From assembly GCF_900199185.1 (NCBI RefSeq), contig NZ_OBMI01000001.1, forward strand, positions 558,001 through 622,000: a stretch of 64,000 nucleotides of DNA. Reading direction: 5' to 3'. The translations under genes were made by a program, and so were the position numbers. This DNA comes from Sphingomonas guangdongensis. Lineage in GTDB: Bacteria > Pseudomonadota > Alphaproteobacteria > Sphingomonadales > Sphingomonadaceae. Position 1 is the stretch's first letter, and each line of letters opens with the position of its first letter. Of the stretch, positions 1-8,073 are shown one piece after another. Below the pieces are notes generated by a model. The model searched no databases and had not been told where the DNA came from. It saw nothing but the letters and a program-made list of their open reading frames with translations.

Positions 1-690
1 CAGCCCTATTCGCAAAGTAGCCTAACGCCGCCGCGTCGCGCGCGCCAGCGCGACGTCGCGCAGTATCAGCTTGGGCAGGTCCTGTCGCGCGTCCGTCGAA
101 GCGACTCCGGTGCCGGCCTACAATCTTCGCCGTTAGAACGGCTGAGGCGCTCACGCCCGCCCCGCACGGTTGTGGCCGCACCCGCCGGCATGCCCCGCCA
201 AGGCCGTGCGGCCCGGTGATCGCGGGCCGGACGGTTACCGGCGCGGAAAGGGCCAGAAGCGGCCAGCGGTGGTTCTTATCGGCGCCACCCCTCGGAGCGG
301 CGCCGAACCGTGGAAGGCGAATAGCGGCCGCATGTCGCTCCGCACCGACTCGCTAGCTTCGACGTAGGAGTGATAACGGGAACATCATGGCTTGCAGCGG
401 CGGCGATCCTCTGAACGGCGGTATGGAGACCGGAATTTACGCAGCCCAACCTTGACCGTTTAAGTTCCGTGTTTGTTCTGGGGGACGCCTGCCGCTTGAA
501 TTACGAAGGACATCGATGAGGAACTGTGATGCAGGTGGTCGCACCTAGCATGCTTGACACCCAGTCCTTTTCTTGGGAGCCGGAGATAAGGCGATGGGGA
601 GCTGGCGCTTTTCTTAATGCAGCGTTTGGCCGATCCCTCAGATGCGGGCTTCACCGTCTCCGTTCGACCTGGTCAGAGGCGTTCCGCCGG
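1..690. other. Left flank without a supportable gene
   Basis: No open frame in this stretch has protein-like composition over a useful length. A short minus-strand tail (about 22-97) and a short plus-strand frame ending in a TGA at 692-694 look mildly coding and could be the ends of deleted genes. That second stop overlaps the ATG at 691 as ATGA, which supports 691 as the hamA start. No integrase, tRNA or att-like repeat was seen, so the boundary of the defence island cannot be placed. Confidence 0.5.
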
Positions 691-1620
691 ATGACCAGCA
701 TCGCCTTCGAGACCGTCATTGACGACTCACTGTCGAAAATAACGAATATCGCCCAGTTGAAGGTGCTGTTGAACAAGCGTGTTCTGAGTTTAGTGAACGA
801 TTTCGAGGACGGAAAATGGCTCAGCAGTCGTTTCCAGAGCTATTTATGGGACAACATCGCCCAAACCGCGCTCTCTGAACGGGAGCGACTTGCCCTAGCG
901 GATCAGAGCCACTCAGCACTTGTGGCTTCCGCTAGGAATCTTAGGCTCACCGATAAGGACGAAGTTGGTCAGGGAAGCGAGATCGCGGAAGTTTTCCTCT
1001 ATGGAATAATGAAAAACCATTTCGGGGCGCTACCCGTTGTCCCTAAGATATTTTACAAGCAGAACGTCCAGGACAACGCGAAGGGCGCTGATAGCGTCCA
1101 CATTGTGATCAGCGACGATGGTGAGGACTTTACGCTATGGTTCGGCGAAGCGAAGTTTTATAACTCCATCGTCGACGCACGTTTGGACGCGGTCGTGAAC
1201 TCGGTCTACGCGAGCCTCGATACGGGAAAGCTCAAAAAAGAGAACGCCATCATCACCAATGTGTCGGATCTCGACCGGTTGGTCCTTTCCGCATCCTTGA
1301 GGACGAAGATCAAGGCCGCGCTCAGCAGCCAGGTATCAATAGATCATCTGAAGCCGAAGAGTCACGTTCCGATCCTCATTCTCCACCAGTGCGCCGAGAC
1401 AGCCAAATGCGTCCAGCTATCTGACGAATATCGGAACGCAATCTCCGTCCAGCACACCGAGAGGGCCGAAGCCTACTTTTCAAGGCAATTATCCGGGTCG
1501 TCCAAGGTCCATAGGTATGGCGACATCCAATTCCATCTGATCCTCTTCCCGGTTCCGGACAAAAAGGCGATCGTCGAGACATTCTTGGGAGCGGTCTCCT
1601 ACTTCAAGGGGGCGGCGTAA
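691..1620 (+). CDS. hamA: Hachiman defence protein HamA (DUF1837, PD-(D/E)xK-type nuclease)
   Basis: This is the effector subunit of a Hachiman anti-phage system, a nuclease held in check by HamB. From the ATG at 691 the protein has 309 residues, about the family length. An in-frame ATG at 526 would add 55 residues of poor composition. The nuclease core is visible: a helix with GSEIAEVF (E97, E100), then KGADSVHIV (D134), then FGEAKFY (E153, K155), the D...ExK arrangement of the fold. Its TAA stop overlaps the hamB ATG as TAATG, so the two are translationally coupled. Base composition is lower in GC than the metabolic genes further right, which fits a transferred defence module. Family assignment rests on motif recognition plus the helicase partner. 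Confidence 0.88.
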   Translation: MTSIAFETVIDDSLSKITNIAQLKVLLNKRVLSLVNDFEDGKWLSSRFQSYLWDNIAQTALSERERLALADQSHSALVASARNLRLTDKDEVGQGSEIAEVFLYGIMKNHFGALPVVPKIFYKQNVQDNAKGADSVHIVISDDGEDFTLWFGEAKFYNSIVDARLDAVVNSVYASLDTGKLKKENAIITNVSDLDRLVLSASLRTKIKAALSSQVSIDHLKPKSHVPILILHQCAETAKCVQLSDEYRNAISVQHTERAEAYFSRQLSGSSKVHRYGDIQFHLILFPVPDKKAIVETFLGAVSYFKGAA

Positions 1621-3728
1621 TGGAGGTCTTCGCCGCATGTTCCGAAGTAAACGACCTGATCGAAGGCGGCAACGACTTGGCCGCGCGAAACATGCTGATA
1701 CGGCTTCTCGGCGATCTGGACCGTAGCAGGACTCCCTACCCTCAGGTCCTGAACCAGCTGATCCGGACGGCTGGGCTCTTCCCGTATCTTCAGCTCGAGA
1801 CTGCGTCATGGGATCAGAAGTTCGTTCATGAGGCGTTCGCCGTCGATGTCGGCAACCGGACCGCCACTTTGCACCGCGAGCAGTCCACGGTTCTCTCGAA
1901 GCTTCTCGATGGCAAGAGCATCGCGGTAAGCGCCCCAACGAGCTTCGGAAAGAGCTTCATCATCGACGCGTTTATCGCGGCGAAGCGGCCGGACACCGTC
2001 GTGATCATTGTCCCGACAATCGCGTTGATGGACGAGACCCGACGTCGCCTGTACAAGAAGTTCGCGCGCCAGTACGGCATCATCACCGCGCCTGACGTCC
2101 CGCTCGAAGCGCGGAACATCTTGATCTTTCCGCAGGAGCGCGCCTTTGGCTACGTGCATAAGCTGAAGAAGATCGATCTCCTAGTCATTGACGAGTTTTA
2201 CAAGGCGAGCATCGTTCACGACAAGGAGCGGACCCCGTCACTTATCAAGGCGATCCTCCAGCTGTCTCGCCGATCCGAGCAGCGCTACTACCTGGCACCA
2301 AATATCAAGAAGCTGCAAGACAACGTCTTCACGCGAGACATGGAGTTCCTAGAACTCCTGGATTTTAACACCGTATTCCTTGAGAAGCACGAAGTCTACA
2401 AGGAGATTGGCGGCGACGGACAGAGGAAGTCCGAGGCCCTGCTTTCGATCATCTCGCCGCGAAGAGAGAAGTCGCTCATCTACGCCAGGACATACACAGA
2501 GATAAACAGAATTGCCGAGCTCGTCGTGGCCCGCCTGGACAAGGTCGATCGACCTCACACCAGCCATTTCGCCCGGTGGCTTCGAGAGAACTATCAGCGG
2601 GACTGGGTGCTGGCTGACCTCGTGGAGCGAGGTGTCGGCGTACACAACGGCCGAATGCACAGGTGCCTCAGCCAGCTTCAGGTTCTGCTATTCGAGCATG
2701 AGAAAGGGTTCGACAGCATTATCTCCACATCTTCGATCATCGAGGGCGTGAACACATCCGCGCAAAACGTTGTCATCTGGAAAAGCAAGCTTGGGCAGAC
2801 TAACCTGAAGGATTTCACATACAAGAACATTATCGGTCGAGGCGGCCGCATGTTCAAGCACTTTGTCGGCCACATCTACCTTCTGGATTCGCCGCCAAAG
2901 GAGGAGGATACGCAACTTCAGATCGAGTTCCCAGATACGCTTCTAGGAAGCTTGGACGAGACCCAAGACCGCGAAAGCCTGACTGAGCGCCGAATCGAGA
3001 GGATCATCGAGTACAAGCGTCAGCTTTCAGACATCATCGGTGCGGACAACCTCGCGCGGATTGAAAGGGAGAACCTGCTGCAAGACAGCGACGCGGATTT
3101 CCTTCTCAAAACGGCCAGCGACATGAAGGACAACCCGAAGGATTGGAGAGGCTTCGGCTACCTGAACTCGGCCAATTCCTCCGACTGGGAGCGAATGCTA
3201 TTTAAGGTGATTGCCCTTAAGCCCTTCGGGATGGGACACTCCTCATGGCCGCGTGGTGGCGGTGGTCAAGGCCCTCGCGGCCAATTGGACGACCGATATG
3301 CCGACGATGCTCACGCAGGTATCCGGCGAAGGGATCGATATCGAAGCCTTTTCCAGCTTGAGAGGACGGTCACTTTCAAGCTCTCCGCCCTTCTGAGTGA
3401 CGTCAACGAGCTTCACAAAATGATTGTGAATCCCTCCGTGGACATCGGAGCCTCCATAGGAAAGGTGAGCCATGCGTTCCTGCCCCCGACCGTTCACAAT
3501 CTGGAAGAGTACGGCCTTCCCCGGATGATCTCGCGCAAGCTGCACAACGCCCGATATTTAAACTTTTTGCAGCCCGATCTCGACCTTAGGAGCGCGCTAG
3601 ATCTCTTCCGCAGCAAAGGTCTCGAAGCCGCACTCGAAGTCCAAGGCCTAACTGCGTTCGACCGATACATCCTCAAGTTTTTCTTTCATGGCATAACACC
3701 GGACGACACGTCTTTTACACCGGCGTAG
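1620..3728 (+). CDS. hamB: Hachiman defence helicase HamB (DExH-type superfamily 2)
   Basis: ATP-dependent helicase partner of HamA, 702 residues. Motifs in order: Walker A APTSFGKS (about 105-112), motif Ia VPTIALMDE (131-139), Walker B DEFY (191-194) in place of DEAD/DEAH, motif V region STSSIIEGVN, and motif VI IIGRGGRMF. It starts inside the hamA stop codon. Oddity: residues about 541-582 (bases about 3240-3360) are rich in Gly, Arg and Asp and do not look like this protein. The +1 frame over the same bases (3241-3360) gives a normal hydrophobic/polar sequence containing VVAVVKALAANW and IDIEAFSSL. After that the annotated frame becomes protein-like again. A pair of compensating single-base indels would explain this. 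Whether it is an assembly error or a real lesion in the C-terminal region is open. Confidence 0.87.
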   Translation: MEVFAACSEVNDLIEGGNDLAARNMLIRLLGDLDRSRTPYPQVLNQLIRTAGLFPYLQLETASWDQKFVHEAFAVDVGNRTATLHREQSTVLSKLLDGKSIAVSAPTSFGKSFIIDAFIAAKRPDTVVIIVPTIALMDETRRRLYKKFARQYGIITAPDVPLEARNILIFPQERAFGYVHKLKKIDLLVIDEFYKASIVHDKERTPSLIKAILQLSRRSEQRYYLAPNIKKLQDNVFTRDMEFLELLDFNTVFLEKHEVYKEIGGDGQRKSEALLSIISPRREKSLIYARTYTEINRIAELVVARLDKVDRPHTSHFARWLRENYQRDWVLADLVERGVGVHNGRMHRCLSQLQVLLFEHEKGFDSIISTSSIIEGVNTSAQNVVIWKSKLGQTNLKDFTYKNIIGRGGRMFKHFVGHIYLLDSPPKEEDTQLQIEFPDTLLGSLDETQDRESLTERRIERIIEYKRQLSDIIGADNLARIERENLLQDSDADFLLKTASDMKDNPKDWRGFGYLNSANSSDWERMLFKVIALKPFGMGHSSWPRGGGGQGPRGQLDDRYADDAHAGIRRRDRYRSLFQLERTVTFKLSALLSDVNELHKMIVNPSVDIGASIGKVSHAFLPPTVHNLEEYGLPRMISRKLHNARYLNFLQPDLDLRSALDLFRSKGLEAALEVQGLTAFDRYILKFFFHGITPDDTSFTPA

Positions 3729-3871
3729 CTCTGCCGCCACGGCCCATCCATCGCTCAGCTCGACTTACTAACGGAGGGCAGCTTAGCCTGACCGCTTCCC
3801 ACCGCCAAATCGGCGCGTTTGGGCTGAGGTTTGCGAAGACACCGTCTGCTGCGGAACGCGGAAATCCGTCG

Positions 3872-4351
3872 TCAGCCGTACAGCCGCTCGTCCCACCATA
3901 CCGGCTCGGGCAGGTCAAAGGAGATGCCGGAGGCGTCCGCGTGCGTCGGGTTGATAAGGATGTTACGTTCGAGCCGCGCAGGGATCGATGGCACTAGTAG
4001 AAGCGCGGTCCGCTGCTCCTCGTACCAAGCGGCGCCGAATGCCTTGCAGATACTCTCGTCCTTGCCGTCCCACCCAGAATGCGCGGCGGGCTGGAAGACC
4101 TCGTAGCTGGTGCCGTTCGGGATCGTGATGCGGATGTAGTGCTGGTTCGGCGGCAGCACGCTGTTGGCGTGGACCAGCTTCTCCAGCATCGCGGTCGAGT
4201 AGTGCTCGGACGTGTAGATGATGGGGCTTGCCGGCGTGTTCCACCGGCCGGGGTATAGCCGCGCGCCCTCGCTGTCGTAGATGGGGTGGGCTCCGTCCGG
4301 GTCGCCGATGCGGAAGGCGGTGAGAACGCGGTCGGTGTTGCCGCCTTTCAC
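3872..4351 (-). CDS. RES-domain toxin (ParT/MbcT-like)
   Basis: Toxin of a type II RES-Xre toxin-antitoxin pair. Characterised RES toxins act on NAD+ or ADP-ribosylate metabolic enzymes. The protein has 159 residues and shows the family signature: PGRWN with R36, YTSEHYSTAMLEKL with Y46 and E57, and VPSIPARLERN with S122, giving the Arg-Glu-Ser triad, followed by ILINP. It starts at a GTG that overlaps the stop of the antitoxin (GTGA), so the order is antitoxin then toxin, as usual for this family. Length and triad appear intact, so it is probably functional. Confidence 0.9.
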   Translation of the reverse strand: MKGGNTDRVLTAFRIGDPDGAHPIYDSEGARLYPGRWNTPASPIIYTSEHYSTAMLEKLVHANSVLPPNQHYIRITIPNGTSYEVFQPAAHSGWDGKDESICKAFGAAWYEEQRTALLLVPSIPARLERNILINPTHADASGISFDLPEPVWWDERLYG

Positions 4352-4782
4352 GCGCCGCCGCCGTAGGCCGCCCGCCCCAGCAGGTTGATGACTAAGTCGG
4401 CGCCGGGTCCGGTGGCAAGTGCCACGTCCAGCGGCGGCTTGCTGTCAAGCATCGGGTGCGGGCGGGTCAGGAACTCGCGGGCCTTCTCGGGTGCCTTGTA
4501 GATGTCGAGCGCGAAGCTGAACACCTTGGCCAGGCGCGCCAGCCGGTCGCCTTCCTCGCTGGTGAGGCGCTTGGATGGCGACTTGCGCCGCCGCTCCAGC
4601 GTGGCTTTCGGGATCAGGCGGAACTTGAAGCGGGCGTCGTCGGGCGCCACTGTGTCGGCTAGGCGGTCGAGCGCCGTCACGGGTAAGCCATCCTCAATGG
4701 AGTAGGCCAAAGCGAGCCGAGAGGCCTGCTTGCCTACCGGTACACCCAAGAGCGCCTCGATCGATGCAGGTTGCGTAGCCAT
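4348..4782 (-). CDS. MbcA/ParS/Xre-type antitoxin (DUF2384)
   Basis: Antitoxin for the RES toxin immediately downstream. Starting from the ATG at 4782 the product has 144 residues. A longer frame to 4941 exists, but the start at 4782 has a good purine-rich site (GAGGAA) just upstream and gives the normal family length. The C-terminal 70 residues (GDRLARLAKVFSFALDIY onward, ending in LINLLGR-like sequence) are the toxin-binding DUF2384 domain. The N-terminal half is the Xre-like DNA-binding part. The promoter region carries a 36-bp palindrome at 4793-4828, as expected for autoregulation. Confidence 0.86.
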   Translation of the reverse strand: MATQPASIEALLGVPVGKQASRLALAYSIEDGLPVTALDRLADTVAPDDARFKFRLIPKATLERRRKSPSKRLTSEEGDRLARLAKVFSFALDIYKAPEKAREFLTRPHPMLDSKPPLDVALATGPGADLVINLLGRAAYGGGA

Positions 4783-4792
4783 ACCGTTCCTC

Positions 4793-4828
4793 GTCTCACG
4801 TGATGCTGATATATGCCTCATGTGAGAC
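4793..4828. promoter_or_regulatory. Operator palindrome of the RES-Xre operon
   Basis: A near-perfect 36-bp inverted repeat lies 10 bp upstream of the antitoxin start. The outer arms are GTCTCACGTGA and TCATGTGAGAC (one mismatch), with an AT-rich centre (GATATATG) that could contain the -10 element. Position and symmetry fit binding by the Xre antitoxin or the antitoxin-toxin complex. This is seen directly; the binder is inferred. Confidence 0.75.
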
Positions 4829-5204
4829 GCAAGCAAGGCTGCTAAAGCTCGGCAGGGCGGGCGGGGAGGTGAGGCATACGCGAGTGAATAGCGGCGGATT
4901 ATTTCCATACCCGGTGGGAAAGATTGTGGGCTAGCGGCCAAGCCGCTTGGTGATTAGTCTGCTCTGTCAGCTACTTAGTACGAATTTGAGGCAACCTCCC
5001 GCTCCGCCACTAAGTCTGCGAACGTCCAAGCCAAACAGAGAACTCGCCCGAAGCGGCGCAGTTCTGCGGCACCTTCGCTTCCAAACCGTACTACGGAGAA
5101 CGCCTTTGGGCGCAATCTCCGCGTTCCTGCCCGCCCACTCTCCGCGCCTAAGTTCGGCAGTACGGTTCTCACGAGTAGTGGGAAAGTAGTGGGAATATGT
5201 GCGA
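4829..5204. other. Intergenic stretch, no gene seen
   Basis: Between the antitoxin operator and the truncated catalase there is no frame with convincing protein composition. The sequence beyond the catalase stump does not match catalase, so a deletion or insertion joint lies near 5205. Confidence 0.4.
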
Positions 5205-5799
5205 TCCTCGTCCAGCACGGCCAGCTACTGCTGCTGGTGCATGGTGTCGCGCGCGATCATGTAGTGCAGCATCTTCTTCATGCCGTCGTCGTGCGCGGCG
5301 TTGAACAGGCGCACCGCCAGCACGCGGCCGGTGCTCTCGGCCGCGACGTTGCAGTGCATGTCGGCCGCCACGTTGCCGCTGGCGTAGATGTGGCTCATGT
5401 TGAACGGCACGCCGTCGGAGTCAACGGGCATCGCCGCCAGCCCGCCCGACAGCAGGTTCTTGTGGATCATGCCCTCGATGGCGTGGCGCCCGTTGCCGCC
5501 ACCCATCACCGCGCCGACGATGCCGTCGGCTGCAGCGACGCCGGCGCCTTCTCCAGGTTCAGCGCGACGGCGGTCGCCAGCATCTCGATGTGGCCGATCT
5601 CCTCTGTGGCAGTATGGAGCAGCATGTCGCGGTACTTGGTCGTCGGCGCGCGGTTGCCCCACGCCTGGAAAAAATACTGCATGCACACGCGGATCTCGCC
5701 TTCCACGCCGCCGATCGCCTGCTGCAGCATGCGCGCGAAGCGAGGATCGGGCTTGTCGACGGTAACCGGATACTGGAGGCGCTTGTCGTGATAGTACAT
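5205..5799 (-). pseudogene. Manganese catalase, frameshifted, nonsense-mutated and truncated
   Basis: Remnant of a non-haem di-manganese catalase, which breaks down hydrogen peroxide. The N-terminus at 5799 (MYYHDKRLQYPV) and the helix with EGEIRVCMQYFFQAWG and TEEIGHIEML (metal-ligand Glu and His residues) are well preserved. Near 5540 the frame shifts into the one reading AADGIVGAVMGGGN, HNLLSGG-like and MLHYMIARDTMHQQQ sequence. There the expected Trp codon after HQQQ is a TAG (5225-5227). About seven more codons read through and similarity then stops, so the C-terminal third is missing. At least three lesions make it non-functional. Confidence 0.85.
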
Positions 5800-6027
5800 G
5801 GGATCCTTCGCTGGGCTGTCACATCGTGCCCTGAAGCTTTCCCAACCAACAGATCCACCGAAAGTCATTCTCGGACCGTCACGATCCCGGTTGTTTAATA
5901 CACCCAGATCGAAACCGCTGCGACGTCAGCAATCGTGGGCGCGCACTTCTTGAATGCGGACACTGACTTCTGCTTTGAGTCAACAAACTGAGCGGCAACC
6001 AGCGTCTGTGAGAGGCGTCGGGGCGCG

Positions 6028-6240
6028 ATGCGCTGGTTCGCACCGCAACCTAATGTAACGGAGGCTGAGCGCGAGGCTGGTTTGCGGCTCCTGATCAGCG
6101 AAGCGGCTTGGTCGGGCGGCACAGCCGCGCTGACCACCGGCGTCATCCTGACCGCCTTTGCACTACATCTGGGCGCGTCCAATATCATGGTAGGCGTGCT
6201 CGCCAGCACACCGTTCCTAGCCCAGCTGCTAGATATCTAA
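6028..6240 (+). pseudogene. N-terminal stump of an MFS transporter
   Basis: Seventy codons match the start of a major facilitator protein. There is a short cytoplasmic N-terminus with an EREAGLRLLISEAAWSGG segment, then a first membrane helix (TTGVILTAFALHLGAS) and the start of a second (MVGVLASTPFLAQLL). The frame then meets TAA, and nothing after it resembles the other ten helices. A deletion removed about 80% of the gene. No function is expected. Confidence 0.7.
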
Positions 6241-6307
6241 GTCGATGGCGACGTTGTAGCTGAGGCAGTTAGCGTCATGCCGTCCGCCCGTCTCGCCACA
6301 AAGCAGT

Positions 6308-6550
6308 CTAGTCCCGGATCAGAAGACAGGATCGGCTCTGCTCTCCAAACTTGCGCGCCATCCGGTCCGTGGCGATAAGGTTTTGGCCGTCCTTAACCTC
6401 TTCAGCCATCCAGTCGTAAGTGAGACTGCCGTAGGTGCTGTCAAAACCTAACGCACCGCCGTTCCTACGCGGCTTGCTAACGGGTTCGTCAGAGCACGTG
6501 AAGCATGCCGCCCCGGCTGTCAGTGCTGCGGATTCGTTCGATTTGTTTTA
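6308..6550 (-). pseudogene. Unassigned coding-like remnant without a start codon
   Basis: A minus-strand frame of about 80 codons runs from a TAA near 6550 to a TAG at 6308-6310. It has strikingly protein-like composition, with segments ACFTCSDEPVSKPRR, GFDSTYGSLTYDWMAEEV and IATDRMARKFGEQSR. There is no ATG or GTG at its beginning; the first ATG would leave only 33 residues. It is most likely the tail of a deleted or frameshifted gene. No family was recognised. Confidence 0.35.
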
Positions 6551-6816
6551 GAGATCGCTGCCGTTTTTTGTCTGCTAGAAAGCAGGCAACCGAGGTAGGA
6601 CCGCACGTTAGGTCCGGCTGGTGCAGTTGCTTTGACAGTGCCCGCTCATCGGCTACCTAAGCCGCAACAGCAACTGCGGCGGCGGGTACACGATCACTAA
6701 TCGCCAGTTGATCGCCAAACCTAAGACGTGGCTAGGCGTTAAGACGCTCAAGGATATTGTCTACACGGGTCAGTGTAAAATTTAAACGTGATCGCCAAAT
6801 CGCAATAGGTAAGCCG

Positions 6817-6930
6817 TCACCAGTCAAAGTCGTCATCATTCGGTTTCAGCGCTCTTCGGATGCGCGCGCCGACAAACCTAACACCCTTATCTATGACGAA
6901 GACGGCTAGGCCGATCTTTAATATGGTTAC
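6817..6930 (-). other. Possible small protein or remnant, start unclear
   Basis: A 38-codon frame ends in a run of Asp and Trp (KPNDDDFDW, stop 6817-6819). It begins with a hydrophobic helix (TILKIGLAVFVIDKG) followed by a basic stretch (RIRRALKP), like a single-span membrane microprotein. The codon where a start is expected reads GTA, so either initiation is lost or an upstream frame has shifted. It sits 30 bp downstream of the stop of the secreted hypothetical at 6963-7466, on the same strand. Confidence 0.3.
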
Positions 6931-6962
6931 GCGAACGTGGACGGAAAAACATCCATGAAGCT

Positions 6963-7466
6963 TTACTCGCCTTCGAAGATCGCACGCATTTCGTCGCTAT
7001 GCATAAACATGAAGACTATGCTGCTTTCTGGATAGTTGACCATGATTGCGTGCTGCCCAACGGCGAAAAGCCCTTCACCGTAGATGCGGCGCTTACCCTT
7101 AGCGAAGATGCGAACGCGACCATTGCCGAACCGTATGCGGATCGCTCCTTGCTTGCCGTTGTCAACGAAGTCGGCTTGATCGGTACGTCCATCTTTGTCC
7201 AGGTCGACGGTGACGGTCGTCGAGTAACGGTAGTTGAGCGGAGCCGAGTAGCCGCTGTTCGCCCGCACCATCACGTCAGTAACAGCTCGCCAAGAAGGTG
7301 AAGGCGAGCTTTCGGCGACACCCGCACTAAGGCGATCACTGAACGAAGCCGTCGCGGCTCTGGTCGCTGCTGTACGCGCATCCTCGTCTATTAGGGGCTG
7401 TATAAACGACGGCGAACCGCCGCTTAGCTGTAGCAGCAACGCTGCCGCCAGAACGGAAGCATTCAT
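6963..7466 (-). CDS. Hypothetical exported protein
   Basis: 167 residues with a short N-terminal signal-like segment (NASVLAAALLLQLSGG) and no further membrane spans. The middle contains TVTVDLDKDGRTDQADFVDN, an Asp-rich loop reminiscent of FG-GAP or dockerin-type calcium-binding loops, followed by a beta-rich tail. That would suit a periplasmic protein, but no family can be named. The start overlaps the stop of the upstream gene (4 bp), so the two are co-translated. Base composition is AT-richer than the window average. Confidence 0.55.
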   Translation of the reverse strand: MNASVLAAALLLQLSGGSPSFIQPLIDEDARTAATRAATASFSDRLSAGVAESSPSPSWRAVTDVMVRANSGYSAPLNYRYSTTVTVDLDKDGRTDQADFVDNGKQGAIRIRFGNGRVRIFAKGKRRIYGEGLFAVGQHAIMVNYPESSIVFMFMHSDEMRAIFEGE

Positions 7467-7861
7467 CGTGCGGCTGCGACTGCTCTAGCGTGCGCTTCGT
7501 CGAGCTTCATCGCAGATCGCTTTGCGGTCGCCACGGCTTGGGCCCGAAGAGGGCGAGCTTTAGCGCATTGCGCTTGCTTGTAGGCCGGGTTCGCAGCCAT
7601 GAACGCTCGCGAAGAGGCATTCCGCTTCGCGTAAACCTCGGTCATGCTACGGGAGTATTGCCGGTGGGTTCGAGCGTACCGCTCAAAGCGAGCCGGAATA
7701 TCTCCCAAGTCGGTAAGCGGCAAACCGCAGGCGCGATAGCCTTCGATGATGCCGCTGAGGCTGCGTCCGAACGTCAGTTCGTCAACGGTCGGGCCGTCGT
7801 GCGCTTGCGACGGTGAGGCTTGCATCGTGGCGGCTGCCAACGCGAGTAGATTAACGATCAT
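7463..7861 (-). CDS. Hypothetical exported protein, first gene of a two-gene unit
   Basis: 132 residues beginning with a signal peptide (MIVNLLALAAATMQASPSQA). After that it is helical and charged, with two cysteines (GYRACGLP and YKQAQCAKA) far enough apart to form one disulfide, and an Ala/Arg/Lys-rich C-terminus. No known domain was recognised. It is translationally coupled to the next exported hypothetical (overlap at 7463-7466), suggesting joint function in the periplasm. Confidence 0.5.
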   Translation of the reverse strand: MIVNLLALAAATMQASPSQAHDGPTVDELTFGRSLSGIIEGYRACGLPLTDLGDIPARFERYARTHRQYSRSMTEVYAKRNASSRAFMAANPAYKQAQCAKARPLRAQAVATAKRSAMKLDEAHARAVAAAR

Positions 7862-8073
7862 AAGGCCCTCAGGAAGTGAGCGCGTGAACTAAGGCGCGAT
7901 TTATGAAGAGGCATAGAGTAAAGCTGGTTAAGGTGGGTAAGAGAAAGTCCGATCGCTAAGTGTCAGTCGCGAAGCCTACGCCATAGCTGCTTCCAATTGT
8001 CCTCATCCTTCGGAAATCTGCTAGGTCCGTTCGCCACTCCGAATGCGGGTTTTAGCTCGGCAGGTCGCCCGCC

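Noticed and set aside
526..690. N-terminal extension of HamA from the ATG at 526
   Set aside because: Poor composition, longer than the family, and the ATG at 691 overlaps an upstream stop as ATGA.
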